From Chlamydiota bacterium (GTDB lineage: Bacteria > Chlamydiota > Chlamydiia > Chlamydiales > SM23-39), in contig JACRNF010000067.1 in NCBI GenBank assembly GCA_016219355.1, positions 1 through 48,987 of the forward strand: a stretch of 48,987 bases of DNA, read 5' to 3'. Both the position numbers and the translations under genes were made by a program. This document shows, piece after piece, positions 36,490 to 45,077 of the stretch. The notes beneath the pieces were generated by a model. The model was not told the origin of the DNA. It ran no database searches and saw nothing but the letters and a program-made list of their open reading frames with translations. Positions within the stretch are counted from its first letter, which is position 1, and every line of letters starts with the position of its first letter.

Positions 36490-37117
36490 TTTTTTTCTCC
36501 CATTTTCTAAAATCGCTTTCCAGTTTTGTAAGAGCTTTTCTTAAGGCATTTTCCGCATTAAACCCCTTATCCTCAGCCGCCATTGTTATGGCCAGAAGCT
36601 TTTTTCCAAGCTCTTCGTTTGAAGAAACCTTCTCATGTTTTGGTAAGGAAAATTTTGATTTTTTTGCCTTGCCAATAATTTTTTGAGCTTTTAATAATCC
36701 GGGCAATTTTTTAGAAATCCCGTCAAGAGAGCTTTTTCGCTTGGAAAGGAGTTTTTCCTTCTTTTTGATTTTGTCCCAATTATCAACAATCTCATCTACA
36801 TTTTTAACATCCAAGCCTCCAAAAACATGAGGATGGCGCCGAATCAATTTATTGGATAAATTTTTTATTACATCTGCTAAAGTAAATTTTTGACTTTTTT
36901 CTGCAAGTTTAGCAATAAAAATTGTAGAATTTAAAATATCACCTAGCTCATCTAAAATACTTTGATAATCATTTTGGTCGATCGCATCAAACAGCTCGTA
37001 TACCTCTTCCAATAAATATATTCTAATCGATGCAAACGTCTGTTTTTTATCCCACTCACAGCCATTGGGCCCTAGTAATTTATCAAAAATTTCTAATAGT
37101 TCATTAAAATTATTCAT
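36464..37117 (-). CDS. mazG: nucleoside triphosphate pyrophosphohydrolase MazG
   Basis: The 217-residue protein has the MazG start GPNGCEWDKKQTFASIRIYLLEE with the metal-binding EExxE (LLEEVYELFDA), then DELGDIL, and the RHPHVFG phrase followed by NWDKIKKKEK that mark full-size bacterial MazG. The C-terminal repeat of the all-alpha NTP-PPase domain is shortened and degenerate. It removes non-canonical or excess NTPs. Its last eleven or so codons (tail KKNTGDVPKA) lie on the opposite strand of the SRP RNA and its terminator, so this tail is probably dictated by the RNA. Confidence 0.92.
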   Translation of the reverse strand: MNNFNELLEIFDKLLGPNGCEWDKKQTFASIRIYLLEEVYELFDAIDQNDYQSILDELGDILNSTIFIAKLAEKSQKFTLADVIKNLSNKLIRRHPHVFGGLDVKNVDEIVDNWDKIKKKEKLLSKRKSSLDGISKKLPGLLKAQKIIGKAKKSKFSLPKHEKVSSNEELGKKLLAITMAAEDKGFNAENALRKALTKLESDFRKWEKKNTGDVPKA

Positions 37118-37239
37118 AATTATTCCTTTAAAAATATCGGTAAAATATTTTATAATTTAAAATCCTATTTTACTATAAAAAAATATGCATTTTAGATATA
37201 ATCTATACAGTTAAAGAACTTTAAAATTAAGAAAAAAAC

Positions 37240-39384
37240 ATGCCAAGACCAATCAATGCTGCGCCAATAGGACATCTTCGAGTTGCTCCTCAACCACCTC
37301 CAACCGCAACGCCCACTGCCTACCCTCTTGAGGAAAGAATTACAAGAACCGCTCCATCCTATGCTCAGGTCCAGGTTTTACAAAAACTTGAAGATAGGAT
37401 CGCTCCTCCCAAACCTTCATTAACCAACCCTGAAGACATAAAATGGGCTATTGTCGACAAAAAAAATAAATTAATTGAAGCAACCACTTTATTAGTTGCT
37501 CTTATTTTTGGATATATTTATTGTTATGGCAACAAAGACCTCCCTTTCCCAAGTGACAAATTAAAGCAAGTTGTAGCTTTATTATTAACTAAAGACAATT
37601 ATAGTATTGTAGATGTAAGAAAATATCTTACTCAAAATGTTGAAGAAACCAAAGGTTTTGTTAATGCTATTGCCTTTTATATCTCATTTTGGTTTATAAA
37701 ATTTTTCTCAAACCTAATCATCGCAGCAGGTATTGACGGATTCCATAAATATTTTAGAAAAGAAATTGATGCCCAGAATAAAGAATACAACCTGCAAAAT
37801 TATACCGCTTTGCTATTTGAAACATTAAAAAGCTTCTTAGCAGATTATAACGACACGGTCCAAAAGTATTCGTCTCCTAAAGAATCTCATATCCCGGCAG
37901 AAAAATCTCGATTTATCAAAGGGGAATTAAAAGACAGAATTTCTAAAGTTGTCCATTTGCCAGAAGACAGAGCATTAAATGAAGTCTTTAAACGCTTTGC
38001 AATTATTTGTACCAATAAATTTATGCCTACTCCAAATATTGGTCGTCAATTTTTAATCCATTTCATTACGTTAGAAGATGTAACAATACATCCTCTTTTA
38101 AAGATTATTCCTCAATTCATTTTAGCTATCGCGTTCATTCCATTGTGGATAATAATCCTTCCATTTGATAAATTTTGGCTTAATAAATCTATTAAAGAAT
38201 TTGTCAAAACTCAAATCCAAACCCTTACTCCAAGGTTTTTAGATGCAAAAGTTCCTGATCTAATTGACGGACGACCTTTTGTTGATGCTATAAATAGAAT
38301 TGTAATATCGCTTCTAAAAGAGGCTTTAATATCATCAAAAGCTGATAATGAACCATCTATTGTATCCGAAAAGCTAAGAAAAAATCTTAGCGCAACGGCA
38401 AAAGAACTGCTAATGGCCTTAGATACCGCCTCTCTTCAAACTCATCGTGAAAATCAAGAGTTTGCAGAGCACAAAATGGGCATAATAAAAAGAAAAATTG
38501 AAGAAAATCTAGTTAAAGTAGTCGAAGAGTTATTTGGATTAACCTGCACCTATTTATCCAAACCGGAAAATGCAAATAAACTAATGCTAAACTTATTCGA
38601 ATCCTTAGTTTCTGCATTTGATAAAAATTATATTAAAGACTCTCCGGAAGAAAAAACTTTTAATGCCCAATATGACGTTAATAAAAAAGCAGTTAGAGAC
38701 CTAATGAGGCAAATCGTTGATCAAGAAGTGAAAAATGCGGTGGATGCCATTTACTCCGGCATTTCCACCTCCGAAAGAAGAAATATTGACAAACATTTGC
38801 TAAAGATACAAAAATTAGCGCAAGACAATGAGAAAGGAATCAGAGATGCTTTAAAGAAAAAGTCCTTAGAAGATGTTGCAAAAGCGTTTCATAAATTTCA
38901 TTATACTTTATACACATACGATTATAGAAACGAGACTGAAAATACTAAAAAGGCCATAGATAAATCCCTAAATCAAATTTACCTACTAAACAGCGAATTT
39001 ACAGATGCTCTTTTAAAGCAAAGGCCTGAGATCCACGAACTAACCAAGATTTTAGACAAGATATTTAAAAAAGTAAGCAATTTACATTCCATTGACAAGC
39101 CTTCAAAATGGCCAACACTACAAAAATTGTTACACAACAGAGTCACAACCGGAATAAAAGCGGTTGGGTCCACATTATTTTCCTTAGATATTCCCAAGTG
39201 GCCTTTAAAAAAAGGCACACATTATTTTGTTGCAAAAGAAGTTCAAGCTTATATTAATACTGCTTGGGAAGATTTCGTATTTGATCAAAATGTTGCTAAT
39301 GGCCTATTACATCATGCTATCGTCAATATCTTAGAATCCCAAGGAGTTGGGGATTGCTCTAAGCCAATGCAGGACAACGTTTAA
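37240..39384 (+). CDS. large orphan membrane-associated protein, family member A
   Basis: The 714-residue protein begins with a Pro-rich, non-hydrophobic N-terminus (APQPPPTATPTAYPLEER). It has hydrophobic segments near 78-98 (ATTLLVALIFGYIYCY), 145-166 (AIAFYISFWFIKFFSNLIIA) and 288-308 (FILAIAFIPLWIIILPF), and long charged helices beyond 330. The middle and C-terminal parts share a pattern with the next gene (LSATAKELLMALD against LYGVGKNLLFTLD; LTCTYLSKPENANKLMLNLF against FTFNYLSNPKRAEPYLSLVF). No known domain is recognised. The start ATG lacks a strong ribosome site. Candidate secreted or membrane-modifying protein, by context and composition only. Confidence 0.6.
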   Translation: MPRPINAAPIGHLRVAPQPPPTATPTAYPLEERITRTAPSYAQVQVLQKLEDRIAPPKPSLTNPEDIKWAIVDKKNKLIEATTLLVALIFGYIYCYGNKDLPFPSDKLKQVVALLLTKDNYSIVDVRKYLTQNVEETKGFVNAIAFYISFWFIKFFSNLIIAAGIDGFHKYFRKEIDAQNKEYNLQNYTALLFETLKSFLADYNDTVQKYSSPKESHIPAEKSRFIKGELKDRISKVVHLPEDRALNEVFKRFAIICTNKFMPTPNIGRQFLIHFITLEDVTIHPLLKIIPQFILAIAFIPLWIIILPFDKFWLNKSIKEFVKTQIQTLTPRFLDAKVPDLIDGRPFVDAINRIVISLLKEALISSKADNEPSIVSEKLRKNLSATAKELLMALDTASLQTHRENQEFAEHKMGIIKRKIEENLVKVVEELFGLTCTYLSKPENANKLMLNLFESLVSAFDKNYIKDSPEEKTFNAQYDVNKKAVRDLMRQIVDQEVKNAVDAIYSGISTSERRNIDKHLLKIQKLAQDNEKGIRDALKKKSLEDVAKAFHKFHYTLYTYDYRNETENTKKAIDKSLNQIYLLNSEFTDALLKQRPEIHELTKILDKIFKKVSNLHSIDKPSKWPTLQKLLHNRVTTGIKAVGSTLFSLDIPKWPLKKGTHYFVAKEVQAYINTAWEDFVFDQNVANGLLHHAIVNILESQGVGDCSKPMQDNV

Positions 39385-39445
39385 ATTCTATTGTACAAAA
39401 ATCCAGTCAGTAGATTAAACTTCTATTCAAAAATTAATTTGTTTT

Positions 39446-42310
39446 ATGGCAACAGGGCCAATTCAACCACAAAATTCCAAATCTAGTTTTTGGGATGGCA
39501 AGATTTTTCAAAATGTTAAAGAATCAACATTTTTTTCTAAGATTCGACCCCAAACGCAACTGGATAATATAACTGAAATAGAGTCTCAACGGGATAATGT
39601 TTTCTTCAATGTAGACGCGGCCAGTAAACAACCTCCGGCAGTTCAAAAAGAACAAACCAATAAACTCAAAGAAGAATTTATAAAAAGGGCAACCTATTAT
39701 ACCATCGTCAACCTACTCTATAACAAATGTTCGTCAACACCACTTAAAGACGACATCAAATTCTTCCAAATTGTAAATGAACTTCTTTTGCTTCCAAAAC
39801 AGCCGGGCCATTTTAAAATAATTAGAACCTTTTTAAAGCACTTCAAAGAATCCAACTGGATCACTGTCACTTTTTATTATTTTTTTTATTGTGGGTGGCT
39901 GCCAAGATATTATATCAAAGAAGTGACAAATAATGTGGTCCAATATGTTCGGGAAAGCACCAAAGGTCAAAAAATCTCTCCGATAATTTCCAAGCTCTTT
40001 AAAATCTTAAATGATTTTTTGGTAGAGTATAATCAAATAGTTAGAGATTTTACTAAAAATCCTCATCCAGCTCTAAGAGCCGATTATGTGCAAACAGCAT
40101 TAAAAGATCCTAAATATCTCAAAAATTTATCCGATTCTAATATTTATCAAACGTTCGGAAAGTTATTCGCAACAAAATTTATCCCTGACTTTGATATGTT
40201 TAGTAAACCAATAGAATCAGCCAGAAGGCTTGATTTTTGGAAAACCGAAAATCCCATCCTTTCAATAATCAAAGGGGTCTTAAGTACGGTTTTGTATCCT
40301 TTAAAATTTTGGGAATGGTTACTAGGTTCTCTACCGACCAAATTTATAAAAAAATATTCAGCAGAACTTATCAATGACCAAGTCCCTAAAATGTTAGAAA
40401 ATTCTTTTAATGCAATTGGAAGAGAGCAGTTTGTGCATGCCATCAACTCCTCTATTTATGCTTTTTTAACCAATATTTTAAATTCTCAAAAAAATGATGA
40501 GGAAGAATTAAACTATGTCGATGGCCCTTTAAAAACAGCTTTGTATGGTGTCGGAAAAAATTTATTATTTACCCTAGACCGTGTAAATTTTCAATCAGCC
40601 TATGAACTTAGCGGGTTTGAAAAAGATGGAAGAAAAAAAGCATTTTGGGAAAAAGCGACCGAAAGATTAAATCTTGTTAATGCAGACGAACAATTTACTA
40701 AGTCGCTTCAGAATGTTTTTGTGTTTACCTTTAATTATCTTTCTAATCCCAAAAGAGCCGAGCCTTATTTATCCTTGGTTTTTACTCTTTTAAACTCGAC
40801 ATTTGAAAAACCTCATAACAATCTTGAGTCTGATGAGGAGTTTTTCAAAAAGGAATATGAAAAAACCGAAAGAAAACTTGATGAAAAGATCGATCAATTT
40901 ATTCAATTTATCATTGCAAGATCGGTATCTGAAAATATTGACGAAGCTTTTGGCAAGTTGTCTAAAGATCAAAAAGAACAAGTTAAATCTATCTATCGGA
41001 AATTAAAGTCAAATCTTGAAAAACCCTTTTCTAAATTGCAACAAGAAGCTCTCCAAATAAGAGAATACACTAATAAAATTGCATCCCTAACTCCCTCTGA
41101 AAATGAAAAATTAGAAACCTACATAAATTCTGTTTTTGAAAAATTAATTATCATTGAAAATGATTTTCTAAGGCTTTCTAAAATAAATTCCCCTTTAATT
41201 AAGAATAATTTTGAACTCGGAACAACCTCCTTTATTGCCCAAGAACATCATGTCAACAAGAACCTTATTTCCTTAAAAAATCTTGTAAACCGAAGAAACG
41301 CATTATCACTAATAATTGAAGAATTAAAAGCTTCCAATCACACCATCACTAATATTACAGCAGAGACCGATTTAATCTCTCTTCTATCTATCTTTCAAAC
41401 TTCATTTGATAAAATAAGTGCATTAAATAATGCGCATCAATTTGATTACATACTAAATATTTATGGACGATTAATTAAAAAAGTTAAGGAGACAATTAAA
41501 GATAAGAACTATGAAAAACTCAATGTATTGCTTATTCCAAATAGTTTACTTTCTCAATATGCAGCAGCCTTAATAGCCTTTAAAAAGACTAAGGCCCTGG
41601 AAATAAAACAGGCGATATCGGAGTTGATAAATTTGATTTCCCCTACAAATGACGATACAAAAGCTATTCAAGAGAGCTTAAATGAGATGCTGTCTTTAAA
41701 AACTCCAAGGCAAATTGACCATGCTTTAAAAACATTAACAACCTATATTACGAGCTCTATTGAAGCGAAAAAAGCTGCTCTTAAAGAAAATCCTCTTCAG
41801 GTTGCCCTTCAGCCTATAGCCAAATCTATTCAACAAACTATTCTATCTATTCCTAATCTACAAGTAACAACAAGCAATGAGATTAAGCAAACTGCAATAA
41901 CATTTTGTAATGAATTTAATCTTCTACACGATCTTTTGTCAAATCTTGAAACATCAGCAAAAATTAAAGAGACAACTTTTATCGAGAACTTAATATCGCC
42001 GACTAAAACCTCAACAATAGTTAGTTCTATGACCTCAGCACTAGGTGGCTCTGTCGTATGGCTAACTGGGACTTTAACATTTCCCAAAATGGCTATAATA
42101 TCAGCGATCTCTTATATTTTCATGCATACAACAGCATCTCCTGTTTTGCAAAACAGGATAAAAAACCTAGCAAATGACATCGCTTCGCCGATTATTTCTA
42201 AATATATAAATGCAACAATTAAGTTATTAATCGATAAAGAATTAGGTTTTTACCAAGGGCTCGCAAAAAGGGCCATGGTAGCCTTTATTTCAGAAAACAA
42301 GATGGCTTGA
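39446..42310 (+). CDS. large orphan membrane-associated protein, family member B
   Basis: The 954-residue protein is a relative of the preceding gene over its first 550 residues, with similar hydrophobic segments (WITVTFYYFFYCGWLPRY near 145 and LSIIKGVLSTVLYPLKFWEW near 275). Residues 550-850 are mainly long charged helices (coiled-coil-like), and a hydrophobic patch with SALGGSVVWLTGTLTF occurs near 870. No enzymatic motif is found. It follows member A by 61 bases and has no clear ribosome site. The 3' end forms a hairpin with the intergenic bases. Unknown function; size, helices and internal hydrophobics resemble host-interacting chlamydial proteins. Confidence 0.6.
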   Translation: MATGPIQPQNSKSSFWDGKIFQNVKESTFFSKIRPQTQLDNITEIESQRDNVFFNVDAASKQPPAVQKEQTNKLKEEFIKRATYYTIVNLLYNKCSSTPLKDDIKFFQIVNELLLLPKQPGHFKIIRTFLKHFKESNWITVTFYYFFYCGWLPRYYIKEVTNNVVQYVRESTKGQKISPIISKLFKILNDFLVEYNQIVRDFTKNPHPALRADYVQTALKDPKYLKNLSDSNIYQTFGKLFATKFIPDFDMFSKPIESARRLDFWKTENPILSIIKGVLSTVLYPLKFWEWLLGSLPTKFIKKYSAELINDQVPKMLENSFNAIGREQFVHAINSSIYAFLTNILNSQKNDEEELNYVDGPLKTALYGVGKNLLFTLDRVNFQSAYELSGFEKDGRKKAFWEKATERLNLVNADEQFTKSLQNVFVFTFNYLSNPKRAEPYLSLVFTLLNSTFEKPHNNLESDEEFFKKEYEKTERKLDEKIDQFIQFIIARSVSENIDEAFGKLSKDQKEQVKSIYRKLKSNLEKPFSKLQQEALQIREYTNKIASLTPSENEKLETYINSVFEKLIIIENDFLRLSKINSPLIKNNFELGTTSFIAQEHHVNKNLISLKNLVNRRNALSLIIEELKASNHTITNITAETDLISLLSIFQTSFDKISALNNAHQFDYILNIYGRLIKKVKETIKDKNYEKLNVLLIPNSLLSQYAAALIAFKKTKALEIKQAISELINLISPTNDDTKAIQESLNEMLSLKTPRQIDHALKTLTTYITSSIEAKKAALKENPLQVALQPIAKSIQQTILSIPNLQVTTSNEIKQTAITFCNEFNLLHDLLSNLETSAKIKETTFIENLISPTKTSTIVSSMTSALGGSVVWLTGTLTFPKMAIISAISYIFMHTTASPVLQNRIKNLANDIASPIISKYINATIKLLIDKELGFYQGLAKRAMVAFISENKMA

Positions 42311-42326
42311 GTTAACTCCATCTTTT
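42300..42326. terminator. stem-loop shared by convergent genes
   Basis: AGATGG and GAGTT on the left pair with AACTC and CATCTT on the right (bulged stem) across the 3' ends of the 954-residue gene and the convergent 55-residue gene, and T-rich sequence follows on the plus strand. It may end transcription in both directions. Confidence 0.35.
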
Positions 42327-42479
42327 CTCATATTTTATTTCGCCATCCGGTTTATTGTCTTCTTTTGATACTTTTTCAATCTCCTCTTTAACTTCTTGGA
42401 TTACTTGTTTGGGCTCTTCAAGGCTAGGAAATTTGAAAAAGAAAAAACCAATAACCGCGATCAAGATTAACCATTTCAT
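42312..42479 (-). CDS. small single-pass membrane protein, 55 residues
   Basis: ATG at 42479 is preceded by a good ribosome site (AAGAGGTGG) and opens a 55-codon frame. The N-terminus is a short hydrophobic helix (WLILIAVIGFFFFKFP), then an acidic, Lys/Glu-rich segment (VIQEVKEEIEKVSKEDNK) and a basic end. It is convergent with the 954-residue gene, with one base between the two stop codons. Too short for common cutoffs. Function unknown; a membrane-tethered small protein or regulator. Confidence 0.6.
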   Translation of the reverse strand: MKWLILIAVIGFFFFKFPSLEEPKQVIQEVKEEIEKVSKEDNKPDGEIKYEKRWS

Positions 42480-42864
42480 AAGCCACCTCTTAAGGTTATT
42501 AAAGCTTCTAATATCAAAATAACACTAAATTAATTTGTTCACAAATAAAATTATTTTAAATACTTAATTTTATTATTAATAGTAATTTTTTAAAAATAAA
42601 GAAAATATTACAAAAAAATAACTGTTTTTTGCTTATTATATTTATTTTTAATGACTTACATGAAAGTTTTTCAAGTAATTTATTCTAAATATGTTAAATA
42701 TTAAACATTTTTCTCAAATTCGTATTTTTCGTAAGTAATTGATAATCAATGCTATTATGCAATTAAATTGTTTAATATTATTATAATTAAATTGAAAAGA
42801 ATCACTATATATGATAATATATTATTATAAAATTAAAAATTAGAAGCAAAAAAAGAGAGGATAT
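42480..42864. other. AT-rich intergenic spacer
   Basis: These 385 bases are nearly all A/T, with several overlapping weak hairpins and TATAAT-like stretches (for example around 42775-42835). No reading frame, RNA gene or direct repeat is convincing. It lies between the 55-residue gene and a short frame-shifted gene and may contain promoters for both. Confidence 0.5.
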
Positions 42865-43078
42865 ATGTGTACAGAAACTCCAGAAATGTACTTCACAGTT
42901 GATGATCCTCGACAAATATGAGTACGATGGAACAGAAATAGCTAATCCTAATCCTTCTCTGCTTCTACTATTAAGAAATAACTTCGCAAACGTAAAACCT
43001 CCTAAAGACTTTGGCCCTTATGAAGACATTCATCCACAAAATAGATATTTTATTGAGTGTTCTTCACCAAGGCATTAA
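42865..43078 (+). pseudogene. short gene interrupted by a frameshift
   Basis: AGAGG precedes ATG 42865, which opens an 18-codon frame (MCTETPEMYFTVDDPRQI, then stop). One base out of frame, from ATG 42902, a 58-codon frame continues with good protein character (MILDKYEYDGTEIANPNPSL to ECSSPRH) and stops at 43078. Joined by a shift near 42912 they give about 71 residues. It is either a decayed gene, a sequence error, or two overlapping small ORFs; no slippery run is present at the junction. Confidence 0.4.
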
Positions 43079-43135
43079 GTTATCAGCATAGTTTAACCAT
43101 TGAATTTTGAGCTGAAAAGGAAGGAATTCTCTAGC

Positions 43136-44188
43136 TTATTTAACTTGATTCCAAAAAACTAAAAACTTTTGAAAAATCAATTTTGGATCTAATTTCTTGA
43201 TACATCCAATTGATTTACAAGATCTTAAGTTCTTACACCTTTTTTCGAACTTATACCCAAATTCACAAGGACCTTGAATAGAAAAATGATTTTTTTTCAG
43301 CGGCTCGTAAATCTTAGCGTTGCTAGGACCAAAAATAGCGAAGCTAGGAGTATCTACCATCTGGCTTAAATGTAGCAAAGAAGAATCTACTGCTATTATC
43401 AAATCTACCTTACTCATTAAATGCTCTAAAACTGCAAGTGTCATCTTTGGCAAAAGAAAACCATCAAAATGACTTTGCATTTTTTGGGCCTCATTTTTTT
43501 CATTATCATTTCCATAGGGAAAAAAATAATAGGCACCCAACTTATTGTTAATAAGCCTTAAAAACTCTATTAAAGTTCCTGGCTCAAGCTGTTTACTTGG
43601 CCATTTAGAAAAAGGGCAAACTAGAACCTTGATTTTACTATTGGGGCAATTTTCTAATATCTCAAAGACCTGCTCTTTTTCTTGCGGTGAAATCTTAAAC
43701 AGTTCTCTTTTTATCTCAAAAGAGGCAATATCTTTAAAGTAGCGCTTTGCAAGCTCTAAATATTGAAGCCGAATGTTTTTATTTTTATCCACCTCAAATC
43801 TATTATTCGTAGCTAAAATATTGGGAATTTCAGCTACACTTTTATACCCAAAGCCAACTTTGTGTTTAGATTTAGCTAAAAAAGTAAAAAAAGCCGATTT
43901 AGTATTACCCTGTAAATCAAATACTGCGTCATAGCTATTTTCTTGATATTTTTTTAAAAAACTAAAAAATTGCGCTCTTTTAGATTTTTGAAAAAAGCCT
44001 TTCAGCTCTTTTATGTTATATACAAAAACCTCATTTAGCAAAGGATGGGACTTTAAAAGATCAAAAGAGCTTGGCTCACATACCCAATCGATCTTTGCAT
44101 CTTTAAATTTGGCATGGATGTACTCTATTACATCTAAACTCTGGATCACATCTCCTATTGCAGATAATTTTACGATTAAAAATCTCAT
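43136..44188 (-). CDS. glycosyltransferase family 9, heptosyltransferase-like (WaaC/WaaF)
   Basis: The 350-residue protein begins MRFLIVKLSAIGDVIQSL, the GT9 start (ADP-heptose:LPS heptosyltransferases begin in the same way), followed by DAVFDLQGNTKSAFF. The second half carries LVCPFSKWPSKQLEPGTL, equal to the P-x-S-x(x)-K-x-W-P region that binds donor sugar, and LIIAVDSSLLHLSQMVDTPSFAIFGPSNAKIYEPL, the donor-site motif D-(T/S)-x-x-x-H-x-A. Heptose is absent from the LPS of Chlamydia but heptosyltransferases occur in environmental relatives, so this may extend the LPS core. Start overlaps the end of the pseudouridine synthase gene by 4 bases. Confidence 0.85.
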   Translation of the reverse strand: MRFLIVKLSAIGDVIQSLDVIEYIHAKFKDAKIDWVCEPSSFDLLKSHPLLNEVFVYNIKELKGFFQKSKRAQFFSFLKKYQENSYDAVFDLQGNTKSAFFTFLAKSKHKVGFGYKSVAEIPNILATNNRFEVDKNKNIRLQYLELAKRYFKDIASFEIKRELFKISPQEKEQVFEILENCPNSKIKVLVCPFSKWPSKQLEPGTLIEFLRLINNKLGAYYFFPYGNDNEKNEAQKMQSHFDGFLLPKMTLAVLEHLMSKVDLIIAVDSSLLHLSQMVDTPSFAIFGPSNAKIYEPLKKNHFSIQGPCEFGYKFEKRCKNLRSCKSIGCIKKLDPKLIFQKFLVFWNQVK

Positions 44189-45072
44189 AAATCAAAACCG
44201 ATCTTTGCTATATCTATATTAAAAAAAGACAAAAAATCATTAGGAAGCTCAGCCGTCACTTCAATTTTTTTATTAGTGATCGGATGGATAAAACTTAAAC
44301 TTACTGCATGCAATAAAAGCCTATGTACATGCTTTGGATAAACAAACCTTTTTGCGTAATGGTAATCGCCTAAAACAGGATGGTGCATATCTAAAAAATG
44401 AACCCTGATCTGATGAGTTTTCCCGGTGATAATTTTACAAAGAACTAATGAACAGTTCTCTTTTTTATCCAAGCACTTAAAAAAAGTTAAAGAGGGCTCT
44501 CCCTGATCAAAAACCTTAAAAGCGCTTTGGCCAAAAGGGGCTTTTTTCCGCGCTAGTTTTTTTTCAATTTTCCCCTCATTTTGGTGCATTTTTCCATCAA
44601 CAATAGCGAGATAATATTTCTCGATTTCCTGTCTTAAAAATATCTGCTTCATTTTTTCTTTAATAGCTAAAGATTTGGCTAAAATTAAACAACCGCTTGT
44701 CTCTTTATCTAAACGGTGCACCAAAATGACGTTATTAGCAAAAAAGGGATGTAAGTTTTTATCTTCGCAAACAAACAATGAAGGTTTATCAACAATGATA
44801 AAATAGTCATCTTCAAAAAGGATTTTAAAGGTAAGTTTTTGAGATTTTTCTTGAGCCATTTTTTCCCAGACCTGGTCTAGCTCAACTATGTCCCCTGTTT
44901 TCAAAACAATAGAAGCAAACCTCTCAATTTTGCCGTTAACTTTGCAAATCCCTTTTTCAATTAACTTTTTAAGACCCTTGTTAGAAATCTTTTCATCTAG
45001 CTTTGATTGAATAAAATACAAAAGTCTTCTCTCTTTATCAGAAGAGAAGACTTTCCAATTAAAATTCTGCAT
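44185..45072 (-). CDS. RluA-family pseudouridine synthase
   Basis: The 295-residue enzyme has an S4 RNA-binding domain at the N-terminus (about 14-75, LKKLIEKGICKVNGKIERFAS) and the RluA catalytic core with HRLDKETSG (His119 to Gly127, catalytic Asp122), then KYYLAIVDGK and the GKTHQIRVHF element. It converts uridine to pseudouridine in rRNA or tRNA. RluC/RluD/TruC-type roles cannot be separated from sequence alone, although the S4 domain favours RluC/RluD. The gene is coupled to the heptosyltransferase gene downstream and lies 5 bases from pepA. Confidence 0.9.
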   Translation of the reverse strand: MQNFNWKVFSSDKERRLLYFIQSKLDEKISNKGLKKLIEKGICKVNGKIERFASIVLKTGDIVELDQVWEKMAQEKSQKLTFKILFEDDYFIIVDKPSLFVCEDKNLHPFFANNVILVHRLDKETSGCLILAKSLAIKEKMKQIFLRQEIEKYYLAIVDGKMHQNEGKIEKKLARKKAPFGQSAFKVFDQGEPSLTFFKCLDKKENCSLVLCKIITGKTHQIRVHFLDMHHPVLGDYHYAKRFVYPKHVHRLLLHAVSLSFIHPITNKKIEVTAELPNDFLSFFNIDIAKIGFDL

Positions 45073-45077
45073 AAAAT

